Assembly: GCA_020637335.1 (NCBI GenBank)
Contig: JACJWC010000002.1
Coordinates: 124,001 to 188,000 of the forward strand
Direction of reading: 5' to 3'
DNA from: Acidobacteriota bacterium
Lineage (GTDB): Bacteria; Acidobacteriota; Holophagae; Acanthopleuribacterales; Acanthopleuribacteraceae
DNA: 64,000 nucleotides
Every line of letters begins with the position of its first letter. Positions within the stretch are counted from its first letter, which is position 1. A program made the position numbers and the translations under genes. Shown in pieces: positions 1-9,277 of this stretch. The notes beneath the pieces are model-generated. The model ran no database searches, was not told the origin of the DNA, and saw only the letters and a list, made by a program, of their open reading frames with translations.

Positions 1-15
1 CTGAATTATAGATGT

Positions 16-31
16 ATTTATTCTAATAAAT
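16..31. promoter_or_regulatory. AT-rich perfect palindrome upstream of dabB
   Basis: Two 7-nt arms (ATTTATT / AATAAAT) around a CT centre form a perfect inverted repeat about 50 nt upstream of the dabB start. It could be an operator, for example for a regulator of inorganic carbon uptake, or chance in an AT-rich leader. No regulator gene is visible in the window, so the role is inference only. Confidence 0.25.
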
Positions 32-81
32 CTAATTTTTTTAATCCATCGAAGGGGTTATCTTTTGCGCCGGGAGGTTTT

Positions 82-1584
82 ATGCTCACTTGGTTCTTAC
101 CATTAATCGCTTGTTTGCCGCTGGTTGCATTGGCGATTGGCCGCACCCAGGCCTTGCGTACCTTGGTTGCGCTGCAGCTGGGTGCAATGGCGCTTTTTGC
201 TGGTATGGGAATTGGTGTCTGGGTGGAAGGCCCGTTTGTCGGATCGATGTGGGCGCTGCAGCGGCTTAATTCGATTGTTTTGGTATTGGTTGGATTTGTC
301 GGATGGGTGGTGGTGCGTTACGCTTCGGAGAATTTCTTTCGTGACCCCGATGGATTGCGGTTCCTCAAACCGTTGGTGTTGACCTTGGCGGCGCTGCAGG
401 TCACTTTGTGTGCCAACCATTTGGCCGTGCTTTGGATCGGATGGCTGGCAGTCAGTTTAAGCTTGCACCGACTATTGGTCTTTTTCCCCCACCGCTACCG
501 AGCTATTTTGGGCGCGCACAAAAAATTTATTGCAGCCCGCATCGCAGAGGTGCTGCTTGGCTTTAGCTTTTTAGGTTTGTATGCAAGTGCCGGAACCGCC
601 CAAATCAATGTGTTGGTTTCGAATGGCCAATGGGCTGATAGTGGGATGCTGACCTTTTCCATGTGCCTTTTGGCGGTCGTTGGCCTGCTCAAATGTGCGC
701 AAATGCCGTTTCACGGCTGGCTGATCCAGGTGGTGGAATCGCCGACTCCCGTATCGGCGCTGTTACACGCGGGCATCGTTAATTTTGGTGGTTACCTGAT
801 CCTGCTGTTTGCACCGCTGTTCGGTCAGGTTATGTGGGCGCGAAGCCTGTTATTGGTTTTCGCCGGGTTAAGCGTGTTGATTTCGGGCTGGGTAGCTTTT
901 ACGCGGGTCAGTATCAAGGTGCGTCTGGCTTGGTCGACCGTGACTCAGATGGGGTTCATGCTGATCGAATGTGGTCTGGGTCTATACGAACTGGCTTTAC
1001 TGCATTTAGTTGCCCATGCGGGTTACAAAGCGCATGCGTTTTTGACGGCCGGTCGGGTCGATCGGCTACCCCTGCAGGTGGCGGACAATACCATGGAGCC
1101 GAGCCGGAGACATTATCTGCAAGCTGCAGCTTGGGTCATCGCTGGTTTGGGTGTAACAGCCTGGCTGGTGCCTGTGCCCAAACCGATTGCGCCCTGGTTT
1201 CTTCTCGGTCTGGCGAGTCTGTTTGTCCTGGCCCGATTTGGCGCAGCAGGCTTGTGGCAAAGAGGTATTTTGGTTCTGACCGGTGGTTGGTTCCTCTATG
1301 GGACTCAGAAGGAATTTTTTGCGGTAGCCTTTTCCAGTGATTTGGTGGCGTACAGTGCCCTGGCAGACGTTTGGGTCATTGTATTAACCGCCCTTTTGGC
1401 CTTGGGACCTTGGGTGCTGAATGCCGTTCAAGGCAAACCCTGGGGTCGATCTTTGTGGGTTGCTCTGAATGCTGGTCTTTACCTGGATGCTTGGGCTAAT
1501 CGTCTCACTTTGCTGCTTTGGCCCGTTGTGCTGAACCCCAAACCCCAACAATCGCTTTCGCATCAGAAGGAGGTGCTCTCATGA
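82..1584 (+). CDS. dabB: DabB: NuoL/MrpA-like proton-conducting membrane subunit of inorganic carbon uptake
   Basis: A 500-residue, almost entirely hydrophobic protein of the proton-conducting membrane transporter family (NuoL/NdhF/MrpA). The conserved core is visible around residues 200-260: a lysine-containing 'LLKCAQMPFHGWL' stretch, then 'SPTPVSALLHAGIVN', typical of NuoL-type proton channels. NuoL proper is over 600 residues; this shorter form without other nuo genes is typical of DabB. The start is fixed by a GGGAGG ribosome site 4 nt upstream. The stop overlaps the dabA start as ATGA. In the known DAB system DabB couples cation flux, probably protons, to CO2 hydration by DabA in the cytoplasm. 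The assignment rests on the pairing with dabA. Confidence 0.9.
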   Translation: MLTWFLPLIACLPLVALAIGRTQALRTLVALQLGAMALFAGMGIGVWVEGPFVGSMWALQRLNSIVLVLVGFVGWVVVRYASENFFRDPDGLRFLKPLVLTLAALQVTLCANHLAVLWIGWLAVSLSLHRLLVFFPHRYRAILGAHKKFIAARIAEVLLGFSFLGLYASAGTAQINVLVSNGQWADSGMLTFSMCLLAVVGLLKCAQMPFHGWLIQVVESPTPVSALLHAGIVNFGGYLILLFAPLFGQVMWARSLLLVFAGLSVLISGWVAFTRVSIKVRLAWSTVTQMGFMLIECGLGLYELALLHLVAHAGYKAHAFLTAGRVDRLPLQVADNTMEPSRRHYLQAAAWVIAGLGVTAWLVPVPKPIAPWFLLGLASLFVLARFGAAGLWQRGILVLTGGWFLYGTQKEFFAVAFSSDLVAYSALADVWVIVLTALLALGPWVLNAVQGKPWGRSLWVALNAGLYLDAWANRLTLLLWPVVLNPKPQQSLSHQKEVLS

Positions 1585-3872
1585 TCGCTGTCGGTGAATG
1601 TGTTGATTGGCAAAAAGCTTTGGCGACTGCATGCGAAAAAATCGCCCCATTGTGGCCGCTGGATCAATCCATTGCGGTTAATCCGTGGTGGAAAATGCGC
1701 GAGCGCCCGTTTCAGGAGGTGGCGGCTGAATTGGCCGTTTTGGCGGATATTCGATGCTTGCCTCCGCAATCGCTTTTTCGCGACCAGTGGTTGAAGCGCA
1801 TCCAGTCTGAGCATCTCCGCACGGCGGCTTGCGAAGCCGGCTCAAATTGGCAAGCGCCCGAACTGCTGTCCGCATTGGACACCCCACTCAAAACGGCACC
1901 AACATTTCAAACCCTCTCGGCACTTTTGGACAGCACGGCCAATGTACATGCGTTTTCCTGGCGAGAGGAAGTTTCTTATCAGATTGGCCAATTTTGCGCA
2001 CTTTACCGCCAGAACCCCAAGATCTTCAACGGGCTCTCGCCATATCAGGCATGGATGGCAGTGCTTCAAAAAGACCGGGATCTGGTGATTCAAATGGGCT
2101 GCCCAGAATTGAAGGACCTGGTCGGGAAGCTGCCGACCCACGCCGAAGAATTGTTTGCCCAAATGGTAGCCCAATTGTCCAACGAAGCAGCCTTTTCCCA
2201 TTTTGCGCAGGCCTTACTGTTCGATATGCCTGGCTGGGCAGGTCATTTTGCCTACCAGGATTTGCAGGCCAATTTCAAAGGCGAACTGTCCCAATCCATC
2301 CAATCGTTCCTGGCCATTCGCATGGCTTGGGAATGGTTGCTCCTCCAGCTTTCAAGCACACCCAAGTTCAGCGGGGTGGATACGATTTATTTGGGTCAAT
2401 TTGCCAAAATTCCCTTTTGGATCGCAGCCGAGCGGGCCCTTCAAGAACCCTTTTGGATTTGGCAACGGGCATTGGAACTGGCTACCGTTTCGCCGTTGCA
2501 TACCCAGTTCCGCCAACCGCTGAACGGGTCCACAAGGAAGGCGGAACTCCAAGCTGTTTTTTGTATTGATGTGCGTTCTGAACCGGCGCGTCGCGCGTTG
2601 GAACAGCAATATTCAGGGATTCAAACCCTGGGATTTGCCGGATTCTTTGGGTTACCGATCGCGCTGACCTGTCAGGGTAAAACCCAACCGCAATTGCCCG
2701 GCTTATTACCGGCCGATCTGGAGGTGCCGCTTGTCCCGGAAAGTCCCAATTGGCAGGGTGTGATCAGCAAGGCCTTTGAAACACCCTTGACTGCTTTTCC
2801 GGCTGTCGAAACTTTGGGCCTCAAAAAATGGGTCGATCTGGCCAAAAACACCCTGTTCCCAAGGCATGAACATCTGGCGATCGCATCCCAACCCGGACAA
2901 AAGCTGGACCTGTATCGCGCTGGCAAACCGCTAAATGCCGAGGAAAAAGCCGTTTTGCTTCAGCCGATATTGCGCAACATGGCTATCGAAAAAAATCTGG
3001 CTGAGACGGTCTTGTTGGTCGGTCATGCCAGTAGCACGCAAAACAACCCTCAAGCCGCCGGCTTGGATTGTGGCGCTTGTGGGGGTCAGAGTGGGGAAGT
3101 GAACGTGCGTATCCTGGCCCAGTGCCTGAATGATGCCGAGGTTCGCGGGTTTCTCCAGCGACTGGGAACCCGCATCCCGGATGACACCCGGTTTGTACCG
3201 GCGCTGCATCTCACCAGCCTGAACCAGCTCAAGCCCTTGGCTGATGTTCCGGATCAGGTCAGCACATGGCTCACGGGTGCCAACCAAACTCTGGCGGAAT
3301 CGCAGGGTCCTGAACGGCGGCCCAATCCCATTTCCTGGTCCAACTTGCAGCCCGAATGGGGGCTGGCCGGCAATCAGGCGTTGATTCTCGCGCCCCGTTC
3401 CAGAACCCGTCATCTCGATTTGCAGGGTGCGGTTTTCCTGCATGACTACGTCGATGCAGACGACCCGCACGGCAAGTTACTCGAATCCTTGATGCTGGCG
3501 CCAATGGTCGTGACCAACTGGATTAATTTGCAGTACTTTGCCTCAGTGGTGGCACCGCAAAAGTGGGGCTCGGGCAATAAACTCTTACACAATGTGGTCG
3601 ACGGGAATTGGGGCGTTTTTGAAGGTCAAGGCGGCGATTTACGCGGAGGTCTCGCTCATCAATCGCTGGTTGACGCGGGCGAATTGCGTCATATCCCGGT
3701 CCGATTATCGGTCTATATCCAAGCGGATCCGGAAGTAATTGCTGAAATCATCCGACGTCAGCCGGTCCTAGCCGAACTGGTAACCAACCAATGGCTGTTT
3801 ATCTACTGCCTGGGGAGCCCGAATCAGCCGATCCAACGCTTGAGCCCAAAAGGCTGGATCCCCAGCATGTAA
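1581..3872 (+). CDS. dabA: DabA: carbonic-anhydrase-like zinc subunit of inorganic carbon uptake (UPF0753/DUF2309)
   Basis: A 763-residue protein of the DUF2309/UPF0753 family. The beta-carbonic-anhydrase-like zinc site is readable: Cys328 and Asp330 in 'FCIDVRSE', His482 in 'LVGHAS' and Cys497 in 'GLDCGACGG'. The His-Cys spacing of 15 equals that of characterised Halothiobacillus DabA (His524, Cys539). The ATG at 1581 is chosen because it has an AGAAGGAGGT site and overlaps the dabB stop by 4 nt; an upstream in-frame ATG at 1518 lies inside dabB and lacks support. Known role: energy-coupled one-way conversion of CO2 to bicarbonate in the cytoplasm. There are no Calvin-cycle or carboxysome genes nearby, so here it probably feeds anaplerotic carboxylations or pH homeostasis (inference). 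Confidence 0.93.
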   Translation: MIAVGECVDWQKALATACEKIAPLWPLDQSIAVNPWWKMRERPFQEVAAELAVLADIRCLPPQSLFRDQWLKRIQSEHLRTAACEAGSNWQAPELLSALDTPLKTAPTFQTLSALLDSTANVHAFSWREEVSYQIGQFCALYRQNPKIFNGLSPYQAWMAVLQKDRDLVIQMGCPELKDLVGKLPTHAEELFAQMVAQLSNEAAFSHFAQALLFDMPGWAGHFAYQDLQANFKGELSQSIQSFLAIRMAWEWLLLQLSSTPKFSGVDTIYLGQFAKIPFWIAAERALQEPFWIWQRALELATVSPLHTQFRQPLNGSTRKAELQAVFCIDVRSEPARRALEQQYSGIQTLGFAGFFGLPIALTCQGKTQPQLPGLLPADLEVPLVPESPNWQGVISKAFETPLTAFPAVETLGLKKWVDLAKNTLFPRHEHLAIASQPGQKLDLYRAGKPLNAEEKAVLLQPILRNMAIEKNLAETVLLVGHASSTQNNPQAAGLDCGACGGQSGEVNVRILAQCLNDAEVRGFLQRLGTRIPDDTRFVPALHLTSLNQLKPLADVPDQVSTWLTGANQTLAESQGPERRPNPISWSNLQPEWGLAGNQALILAPRSRTRHLDLQGAVFLHDYVDADDPHGKLLESLMLAPMVVTNWINLQYFASVVAPQKWGSGNKLLHNVVDGNWGVFEGQGGDLRGGLAHQSLVDAGELRHIPVRLSVYIQADPEVIAEIIRRQPVLAELVTNQWLFIYCLGSPNQPIQRLSPKGWIPSM

Positions 3873-3895
3873 CCCAAAATGAGGAATAGCGAAAT

Positions 3896-3934
3896 AGGAC
3901 AGTCACTTTTCGAGGAATATGACTGTCCTTTTTC
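3896..3934 (+). terminator. Rho-independent terminator after dabBA
   Basis: A perfect 10-bp stem (AGGACAGTCA / TGACTGTCCT) with a 14-nt loop is followed directly by a T-run, 24 nt after the dabA stop. The rest of the gap to 4221 (about 290 nt) shows no convincing gene or repeat. Confidence 0.85.
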
Positions 3935-4221
3935 TTGAGAAACGAGGGGCAGAGCCTATTGACCTAACGGGCTCTTTGTAAATGGGGGATCCGTCTCAGG
4001 GTTCCTCGCATTGCTCGTCACCCTGAGTTCTGACCTTAAACCCTACCGGGCTTTGTTTTGAACAAAGCGGATCCATGTGTCTTTGGCTTACATTTTTTCC
4101 ACATAGCCTGTCATTTTTTGTACTTGTTTGGTCGGGGCAGGATCTCGGAAGAGGTTGAATTTGCTAATCCCCTTAAACGGTATGGATCTTGTTCTGGTCC
4201 AATCTGGATTAAGGAGGCCTT

Positions 4222-4860
4222 ATGCATAATTTCTGGAAAATTCTGTTTTTGTTTGCTTTTGCCTGGGCGGTTGGCAATGGATTGCGTTTGTCCTACCAGA
4301 TCTGGTTTGAACCGACCCAGTTCAGTCTGGACCGCTACGATGACGAAACCCAGCAATTAGCGAAAAACGCCACAAGCTTGAAGGCGCTGCAAGAATCCTA
4401 CGACCAAGTCCATGCCGAAATCCAAGCCTTTGAGAAAGCCAACCCAAGCGAATCCGAGGACCCCCAAATCAAAGAAAAACGAAGGGAGTTGAATCAGAAG
4501 GAGTCGCGTTTGCGCCAGGCGATCAACGCTTGGGAGATTCAATCCGAAGCCATTTTGAAGTTGCGTTTGTTTTTTGCGGCCGGCGTCTTGTTGTGTGTTT
4601 TGGGCTGGCTGTCGTATCGATTTGGCAGTAAGTGGTTGGGCTTTTCTTGCTTTTTTGTGGGCTTCTTAGAGCTTTTCTACTGGTCTTCACCCAGTTTTTT
4701 TGGGGGTCGAACGGCCGAATATGAGCGGATGCTCCACAACAAATTTTTCTTGGGGCTGGTGGCCTTGGGCCTTTTGATTGGGGCCGCGCGAACCGTGGGC
4801 CTGCTGGCCAATCCGGTCAAAGAGCCTGAACCGACGCCGGCCAGTCCGTCCCCTGAATAA
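4222..4860 (+). CDS. Hypothetical membrane protein with a coiled-coil loop
   Basis: A 212-residue protein I do not recognise. It has an N-terminal hydrophobic segment (about residues 3-22), then a charged helical stretch (about 40-105) rich in Glu, Lys and Gln with heptad-like spacing ('QIKEKRRELNQKESRLRQ') that looks like a coiled coil. About three further hydrophobic segments follow (roughly 110-130, 133-152 and 172-193), and the tail is Pro/Glu-rich. The start has an AAGGAGG site 5 nt upstream. It stands alone between two terminators, so it is probably monocistronic. The function is unknown. Confidence 0.75.
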   Translation: MHNFWKILFLFAFAWAVGNGLRLSYQIWFEPTQFSLDRYDDETQQLAKNATSLKALQESYDQVHAEIQAFEKANPSESEDPQIKEKRRELNQKESRLRQAINAWEIQSEAILKLRLFFAAGVLLCVLGWLSYRFGSKWLGFSCFFVGFLELFYWSSPSFFGGRTAEYERMLHNKFFLGLVALGLLIGAARTVGLLANPVKEPEPTPASPSPE

Positions 4861-4874
4861 GGTTGGAACCCCAT

Positions 4875-4912
4875 CAGGCCCCAGCTCACCTTGGGGCCTG
4901 GTCCTTTTTTTT
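4875..4912 (+). terminator. Rho-independent terminator after the membrane protein
   Basis: A 9-bp GC-rich stem (CAGGCCCCA / TGGGGCCTG) is followed by GTCC and a run of eight T, 15 nt past the stop codon. Confidence 0.85.
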
Positions 4913-5000
4913 GCTGAGCTGACATGGTAAGCCTACAAAAATTGTGCTTGTATCAGGTTGGCTCTTGATCCGGTTTGGGTAGGCTGCCTAAAGTAGGGCC

Positions 5001-5945
5001 ATGATGGATTTTCGACCCCATCCGCTGTTGCGCGGACCCCATGCCCAGACCATTTTTGGCAGTTTGATTCCCGCGCCCAAGCTGGCCGAAACGGGAGAAG
5101 AACACCGGGTGTCCCTGGCAGATGGGGATCAGCTCTCGATCTGGCAGCATGTTGGGGATCAACCCGTTTTGGTTCACCTTTGGCACGGATTGGGTGGCCA
5201 TGCCGCTTCCAGCTACATGATGCGGGTGGCTGGGGCCTTGATCGGGCAAGGTTATGGGGTTTTGCGCTGTAACCATCGCGGTTGTGGGTCCGGACGCGGA
5301 TTGGCGCGTGGTCTTTATCATTCTGGTCGCTCGGATGATTTGGCTAGGGTGCTGCAGTGGGCACGTGACCGTTGGCCAAACCAGCGCCACTTGATGGTGG
5401 GTTTCTCTTTGAGTGGCAATGCGTTGTTATTGCTCTTAGGTCGCGACCAAACGGCTTTGCCGGATGGTGCCCTGGCCATTAATGCCCCTTTGGATCTGGC
5501 CGATTGTGCTAATCGCTTACATTTGGGGCTGAACCGCATTTACGATTTCCGTTTTACCTACTTGTGTAAACAGGCAGTTCGGCAACGCATTCAGGTCGGT
5601 TACGATCTGCCCAAACCCAATGGCATTCGCCATCTCAAACAGTTTGATGCGGAAATAACGGCACCCGTTGCCGGTTTCAAAGATCGTGCGCACTACTACG
5701 AAACCTGCAGCTCTGGCCCGTGGCTCCCTAAAATTCAGACGCCAACGATTTGTCTCCATGCCCAGGACGATCCCTTGATCCCGGCCGATTTGTGGCAGCG
5801 TTTTAAGCGTGCAGATTCGGTTCAGTTGGAACTGGCGGCGGGCGGAGGCCACATGGGTTATTGGCAAGCCGGTCAAACCCCCTTGGGCGGTCACCGCTGG
5901 CTCGAATACGCAGCCCTACATCATCTGAAATCGCTTGCCAAGTAG
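5001..5945 (+). CDS. YheT/PEG-like alpha/beta-hydrolase
   Basis: A 314-residue alpha/beta-hydrolase of the YheT (COG0429) family. Family hallmarks are 'GPHAQTIFGS' near the N-terminus and the oxyanion region 'LWHGLGGHAASSYM'. The nucleophile elbow 'GFSLSGNALL' puts Ser136 in the position of the usual GxSxGN; a catalytic Asp lies in 'HAQDDPLIP' and His in 'GGGHMGYW'. Members are esterases/carboxylic ester hydrolases of poorly known substrate; the family is about 320-340 residues, so this is full length. The glycine after the nucleophile is Leu-Ser rather than the common Leu-Gly, a mild deviation. It is monocistronic. The ribosome site upstream of 5001 is weak. Confidence 0.85.
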   Translation: MMDFRPHPLLRGPHAQTIFGSLIPAPKLAETGEEHRVSLADGDQLSIWQHVGDQPVLVHLWHGLGGHAASSYMMRVAGALIGQGYGVLRCNHRGCGSGRGLARGLYHSGRSDDLARVLQWARDRWPNQRHLMVGFSLSGNALLLLLGRDQTALPDGALAINAPLDLADCANRLHLGLNRIYDFRFTYLCKQAVRQRIQVGYDLPKPNGIRHLKQFDAEITAPVAGFKDRAHYYETCSSGPWLPKIQTPTICLHAQDDPLIPADLWQRFKRADSVQLELAAGGGHMGYWQAGQTPLGGHRWLEYAALHHLKSLAK

Positions 5946-6198
5946 CTCAGGTTGCCAACCTGAGCCCAATCAGCGGTGGCCGCCATTTTGGGGCCCGGGT
6001 TGCTTACTCAGGGACGCCTCTTCAGCTTTGGCATTGGGTGGTTTCAGGATCCGGTCTGGGTAGGTTAAGTCCACTTTTAGCGTTTTTGCAGAAGGTTTGA
6101 GAAACACTTGAGCCCAGCGCTGTGAATGGGGCTTCGCCACATTGCGGAAAAAACAATGCGCTCCACAGGGGGTTGGTGGCCACGGGGGACAACCCGTG

Positions 6199-7629
6199 CT
6201 ACTCGGTGTGGTTGAGGATGGCCCGAATGGCTGGATCGTGTTGGGTTAAAAAGGTTTGGCTGTAAATATCGCCATCATAGCGGGCCCGTATTTCATAACC
6301 CGCCAGGCTTTTGGGAATCTTTAATTCGATCTGACTGTGTGAAAGATCATCAATGGTTTTGACCCCGGTAAAGTCCAACATCGGTTCAACACGAACAACC
6401 AAACCACTGTTTTTCAGCTTGCGAAAGATGGGTTCATCTTGCAAACCGCCAACAAAATCGTTGCTCCAGCCTGCCGAAATCAATTGCGGGCTATTGCTGC
6501 AGAAATTGGCCAGATTGACGGCAGAGGAAAATACCCATTCATCTTGAAGTACATAGATTGGGCCGGCATGGCGAAGGGACCCGCGTTTGGGTTGGATTTC
6601 GGCTTGTTGGTGTTCCTGGGTCCAGTAGGCCTGATTGCCCAAGATGGCAATTTCCTCTCGGGCCTGGCCTTGACCGTGATAATAGGCCAGGTTTTCGGGG
6701 TTGAACTTGTACTTTAAGTTGATTTCGAAACGGACGGGTTTCGGCAGAAGTTGGGCCAAAACCGTTCGCCAGGCCATGTCGTTGCCTCCGGGATTGCCAC
6801 GGATATCTATAATGATTTTGGTGAAAGGACCCATGCGTTTGATTTTTTTGATTTGTTTCACAATGGATTTGGCCTGGTCCATGTCCATAAAGGGCAGACC
6901 GATGTAAAGCGTCTGTGTGTCCTGCCAGACTTCAACCTTGGGTTCGTGTTGACTCAAGAAACGAACTTCACGCAAGCCCTGATTCGATATTCCGCTAGAT
7001 TCATCCAAGGAGAAGGCAATGCCGTTCAGGGTAAATGTGCTTGGACCTGCTCCATAAAAACCTTCAAAGTAGGGCGTACCCTTTTGCCAACGGACAGGCC
7101 AAACCGTATCGAGGTGTTCGCTAATGAACTGTTCAACCGGTTGGCCGTTGTACGATTGGATGCGCGTTCCAGCTTGGATGGTTTCCCCGCGATGTTCAAA
7201 CGTGGCATAAAAATAATAGGCTCCGTCGATATAACAAATGGGCAGTTTGAGTTTTCGCTCGGGTTTTGCACACAAGGATTCGATGGCCATGACTTCTTGA
7301 TAGGTTTCATGCGTGTCAAAATTCACCTTCGCCTGGTATTTGCCATAGGCCGAGAGGTACTCATAGTCCATGAACCCGCAATGGGCATCCTGAACCCAAT
7401 GGGTGGCGCGTTCCAATAGCGCAACAAATTCGCAGAGGCTGGTGTCGTCCGAAATTTCTTCGCGCAATTGGCCAAAAGCCCGGTCGTAGTTAATGCCGAG
7501 TCGTATAGCATTTAAGTCCTTGTGAACGGCAAAAGTGTCGATATGGTGGATCAATTCATCAAAATCCGCACGCATTTGGGTAGCGCTGAGTTGCGGGGTT
7601 TGAACCAAGATCAGAAAAAGGAATAACAA
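6199..7629 (-). CDS. Secreted S41-family (tail-specific protease-like) peptidase
   Basis: About 476 residues. An N-terminal signal peptide (LLFLFLILVQTPQLSA) is followed by a domain ending in the S41 core: 'IIDIRGNPGGND' is the substrate-strand signature and 'EWVFSSAVNLA' carries the candidate nucleophile Ser in the Ser-Ala context of C-terminal processing proteases. No PDZ domain is obvious. An in-frame ATG exists at 7647 but has no ribosome site. The TTG at 7629 has GGAGG exactly 5 nt upstream and gives a conventional short signal peptide, so I prefer it. The gene is divergent from the kinase at 7790 and shares that 160-nt promoter region. Likely a periplasmic or secreted peptidase; substrate unknown. 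Confidence 0.8.
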   Translation of the reverse strand: MLFLFLILVQTPQLSATQMRADFDELIHHIDTFAVHKDLNAIRLGINYDRAFGQLREEISDDTSLCEFVALLERATHWVQDAHCGFMDYEYLSAYGKYQAKVNFDTHETYQEVMAIESLCAKPERKLKLPICYIDGAYYFYATFEHRGETIQAGTRIQSYNGQPVEQFISEHLDTVWPVRWQKGTPYFEGFYGAGPSTFTLNGIAFSLDESSGISNQGLREVRFLSQHEPKVEVWQDTQTLYIGLPFMDMDQAKSIVKQIKKIKRMGPFTKIIIDIRGNPGGNDMAWRTVLAQLLPKPVRFEINLKYKFNPENLAYYHGQGQAREEIAILGNQAYWTQEHQQAEIQPKRGSLRHAGPIYVLQDEWVFSSAVNLANFCSNSPQLISAGWSNDFVGGLQDEPIFRKLKNSGLVVRVEPMLDFTGVKTIDDLSHSQIELKIPKSLAGYEIRARYDGDIYSQTFLTQHDPAIRAILNHTE

Positions 7630-7789
7630 GATGACCTCCGAGAGCATTTAGGTTCCGGACCAGAATAAAGAATGGGTTGTGGCTTTGGGTCTGGGTCTGA
7701 TGCGGAATTGTCAGGCTAGTGTCAGAGACTTTCAGACATAGGTGGGTGCATGGGCGTTCGGTAAGGGAAGTGGCCCTATAATCGGGCCT

Positions 7790-9277
7790 ATGCGCTGGTC
7801 TGAAATTTCGGTTAAATACCGCTTGATTTTGGGGTCCATAACAGCCCTTATGGTTGCTGGGGTCGGGCTGGCTATTTTTTGGCAGGTACAGATCTACGCA
7901 GCCGAGCAAGCCGCGCTTGCTGGACTTGTTGCGCGCGAACAGCAGCAGATGGAACTTGCGCGCGTCGTTTTTCAGGACGAAGTCAACAGCATGGGACAGG
8001 CGCTTCTGACCGAATATCATCAAACCGGTCAGCCGAACCCAGACGCGATAATCCTAATCGAAGATCAGCTGCAGATTGGCTTGTCCTTGCCCCAAGGTTG
8101 GTGCGAACCGACGCAGCCGGCCCAGGCGTTACACAGTCCGGGCGGGTTTCCCTTGGCTTTGGTCGCAGCTTTGCGCGAACCTGACACGCACATGCCTCAA
8201 AAGACACCCATTTTCAGTCAATTGTGGTTAGGCCAATTCCCACTCAAGCCGGCACAGATGCGCGCAGTCCTAAATCGACTTCCAGACCCGCTTCGCGCTG
8301 CATTTCAGCCGCATATGGCACTGTGGGGAATTTCGCAGCCTGGGTCTGATTATCTGGCGGTTGATCAGGGCGGGCAAAGGGTGGCCTTTCCCCTGACACC
8401 AGCGCGATTAGAGCGGGTGAATCAACGTATGGCCGGTTTGGGCGTGTCCCTGAGTCTGGCGCAGGCGGGACCTGTCTTTCATGGGCTGGGACCTATGCCG
8501 ATTCACCAATCCTACCGGCGCCAACAGCTTTTTGCTCTTTTGGTATCTGTCCTGGTCCTGGGTCTTTTGGGGCTGGTCGGGGCGGCGATTTATCAATTAC
8601 TCCTGCTCCAGGACCGCCGGCAAACGCTGCTGCACAGTGTGTCCCACGAGTTTCGGACACCTTTGGCCGCCATCCTGCAAAGTTCTGAAATGTTATTAGA
8701 CGCCCGTGTTTCAGGGCTTGAAAAAACCCAAGCATATCTTCGCGCTATTCATCAGCAGGGCAAACGATTGGAAGCACTCATTGAAAACCTGTTGGCCTAT
8801 GCCCGAATTGAGCGGCGCATTTTCTCCATCCATCCAACTGACCAAAAAACCCATGTTTTTATACAGGACTGGTTGGAAACCTGTCGTTTCAACGATCCAT
8901 TTTGGGCTGAACACTTGGTTTTGCTTGAAAATGGGCAAGGGTCCGGCCGATTTGATGTTTCTGCATTGGCGCAAGTCCTGGATAATCTCATCACCAATGC
9001 CAGAAAATATGGCCAGCCGCCGGTGGAACTTCGATCCTATGTCGAATCAGATATATGGCGTTTGGAGATTCGCGATGCTGGTCCCGGATTCCCAGCCGGA
9101 AGGATGGAGCGGCTGCTTGAACCTTATGTTCAAGTGGGTCGCAGCGAGGCCCAAGGTATTGGCCTAGGTCTTCATCTGGTCCGTTTAATGGTTGAAGCGC
9201 ATGGCGGTCTGGTTCGCCTGCGCAATGGGCCCGGTGCTCAAGTCATTCTTGAAATGCCTCTGGAAGGAGCCCCATGA
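7790..9277 (+). CDS. Sensor histidine kinase
   Basis: A 495-residue two-transmembrane sensor kinase. Transmembrane segment 1 spans about residues 10-32. A periplasmic region of about 210 residues with no recognised fold follows, then transmembrane segment 2 at about 247-270. The HisKA H-box 'SVSHEFRTPLAAIL' has phospho-acceptor His286. The ATPase domain shows the N-box 'LDNLITNARKYG', G1 'IRDAGPGFP' and G2 'GIGLGLHL'. The ATG at 7790 begins the transmembrane-proximal 'MRWSEISVKYRL'; an upstream ATG at 7742 would add 16 unlikely residues. A TATAAT lies at 7777-7782, only 8 nt before the ATG, hinting at a leaderless transcript. It is translationally coupled (ATGA) to the response regulator. Confidence 0.92.
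   Translation: MRWSEISVKYRLILGSITALMVAGVGLAIFWQVQIYAAEQAALAGLVAREQQQMELARVVFQDEVNSMGQALLTEYHQTGQPNPDAIILIEDQLQIGLSLPQGWCEPTQPAQALHSPGGFPLALVAALREPDTHMPQKTPIFSQLWLGQFPLKPAQMRAVLNRLPDPLRAAFQPHMALWGISQPGSDYLAVDQGGQRVAFPLTPARLERVNQRMAGLGVSLSLAQAGPVFHGLGPMPIHQSYRRQQLFALLVSVLVLGLLGLVGAAIYQLLLLQDRRQTLLHSVSHEFRTPLAAILQSSEMLLDARVSGLEKTQAYLRAIHQQGKRLEALIENLLAYARIERRIFSIHPTDQKTHVFIQDWLETCRFNDPFWAEHLVLLENGQGSGRFDVSALAQVLDNLITNARKYGQPPVELRSYVESDIWRLEIRDAGPGFPAGRMERLLEPYVQVGRSEAQGIGLGLHLVRLMVEAHGGLVRLRNGPGAQVILEMPLEGAP

Noticed and set aside
834..1340. 168-codon alternative frame inside dabB
   Set aside because: Shadow frame; the dabB frame has clear membrane-protein conservation.
7777..7782. TATAAT as a firm promoter of the histidine kinase gene
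   Set aside because: No -35 box at proper spacing; noted only in the gene entry as a possibility.
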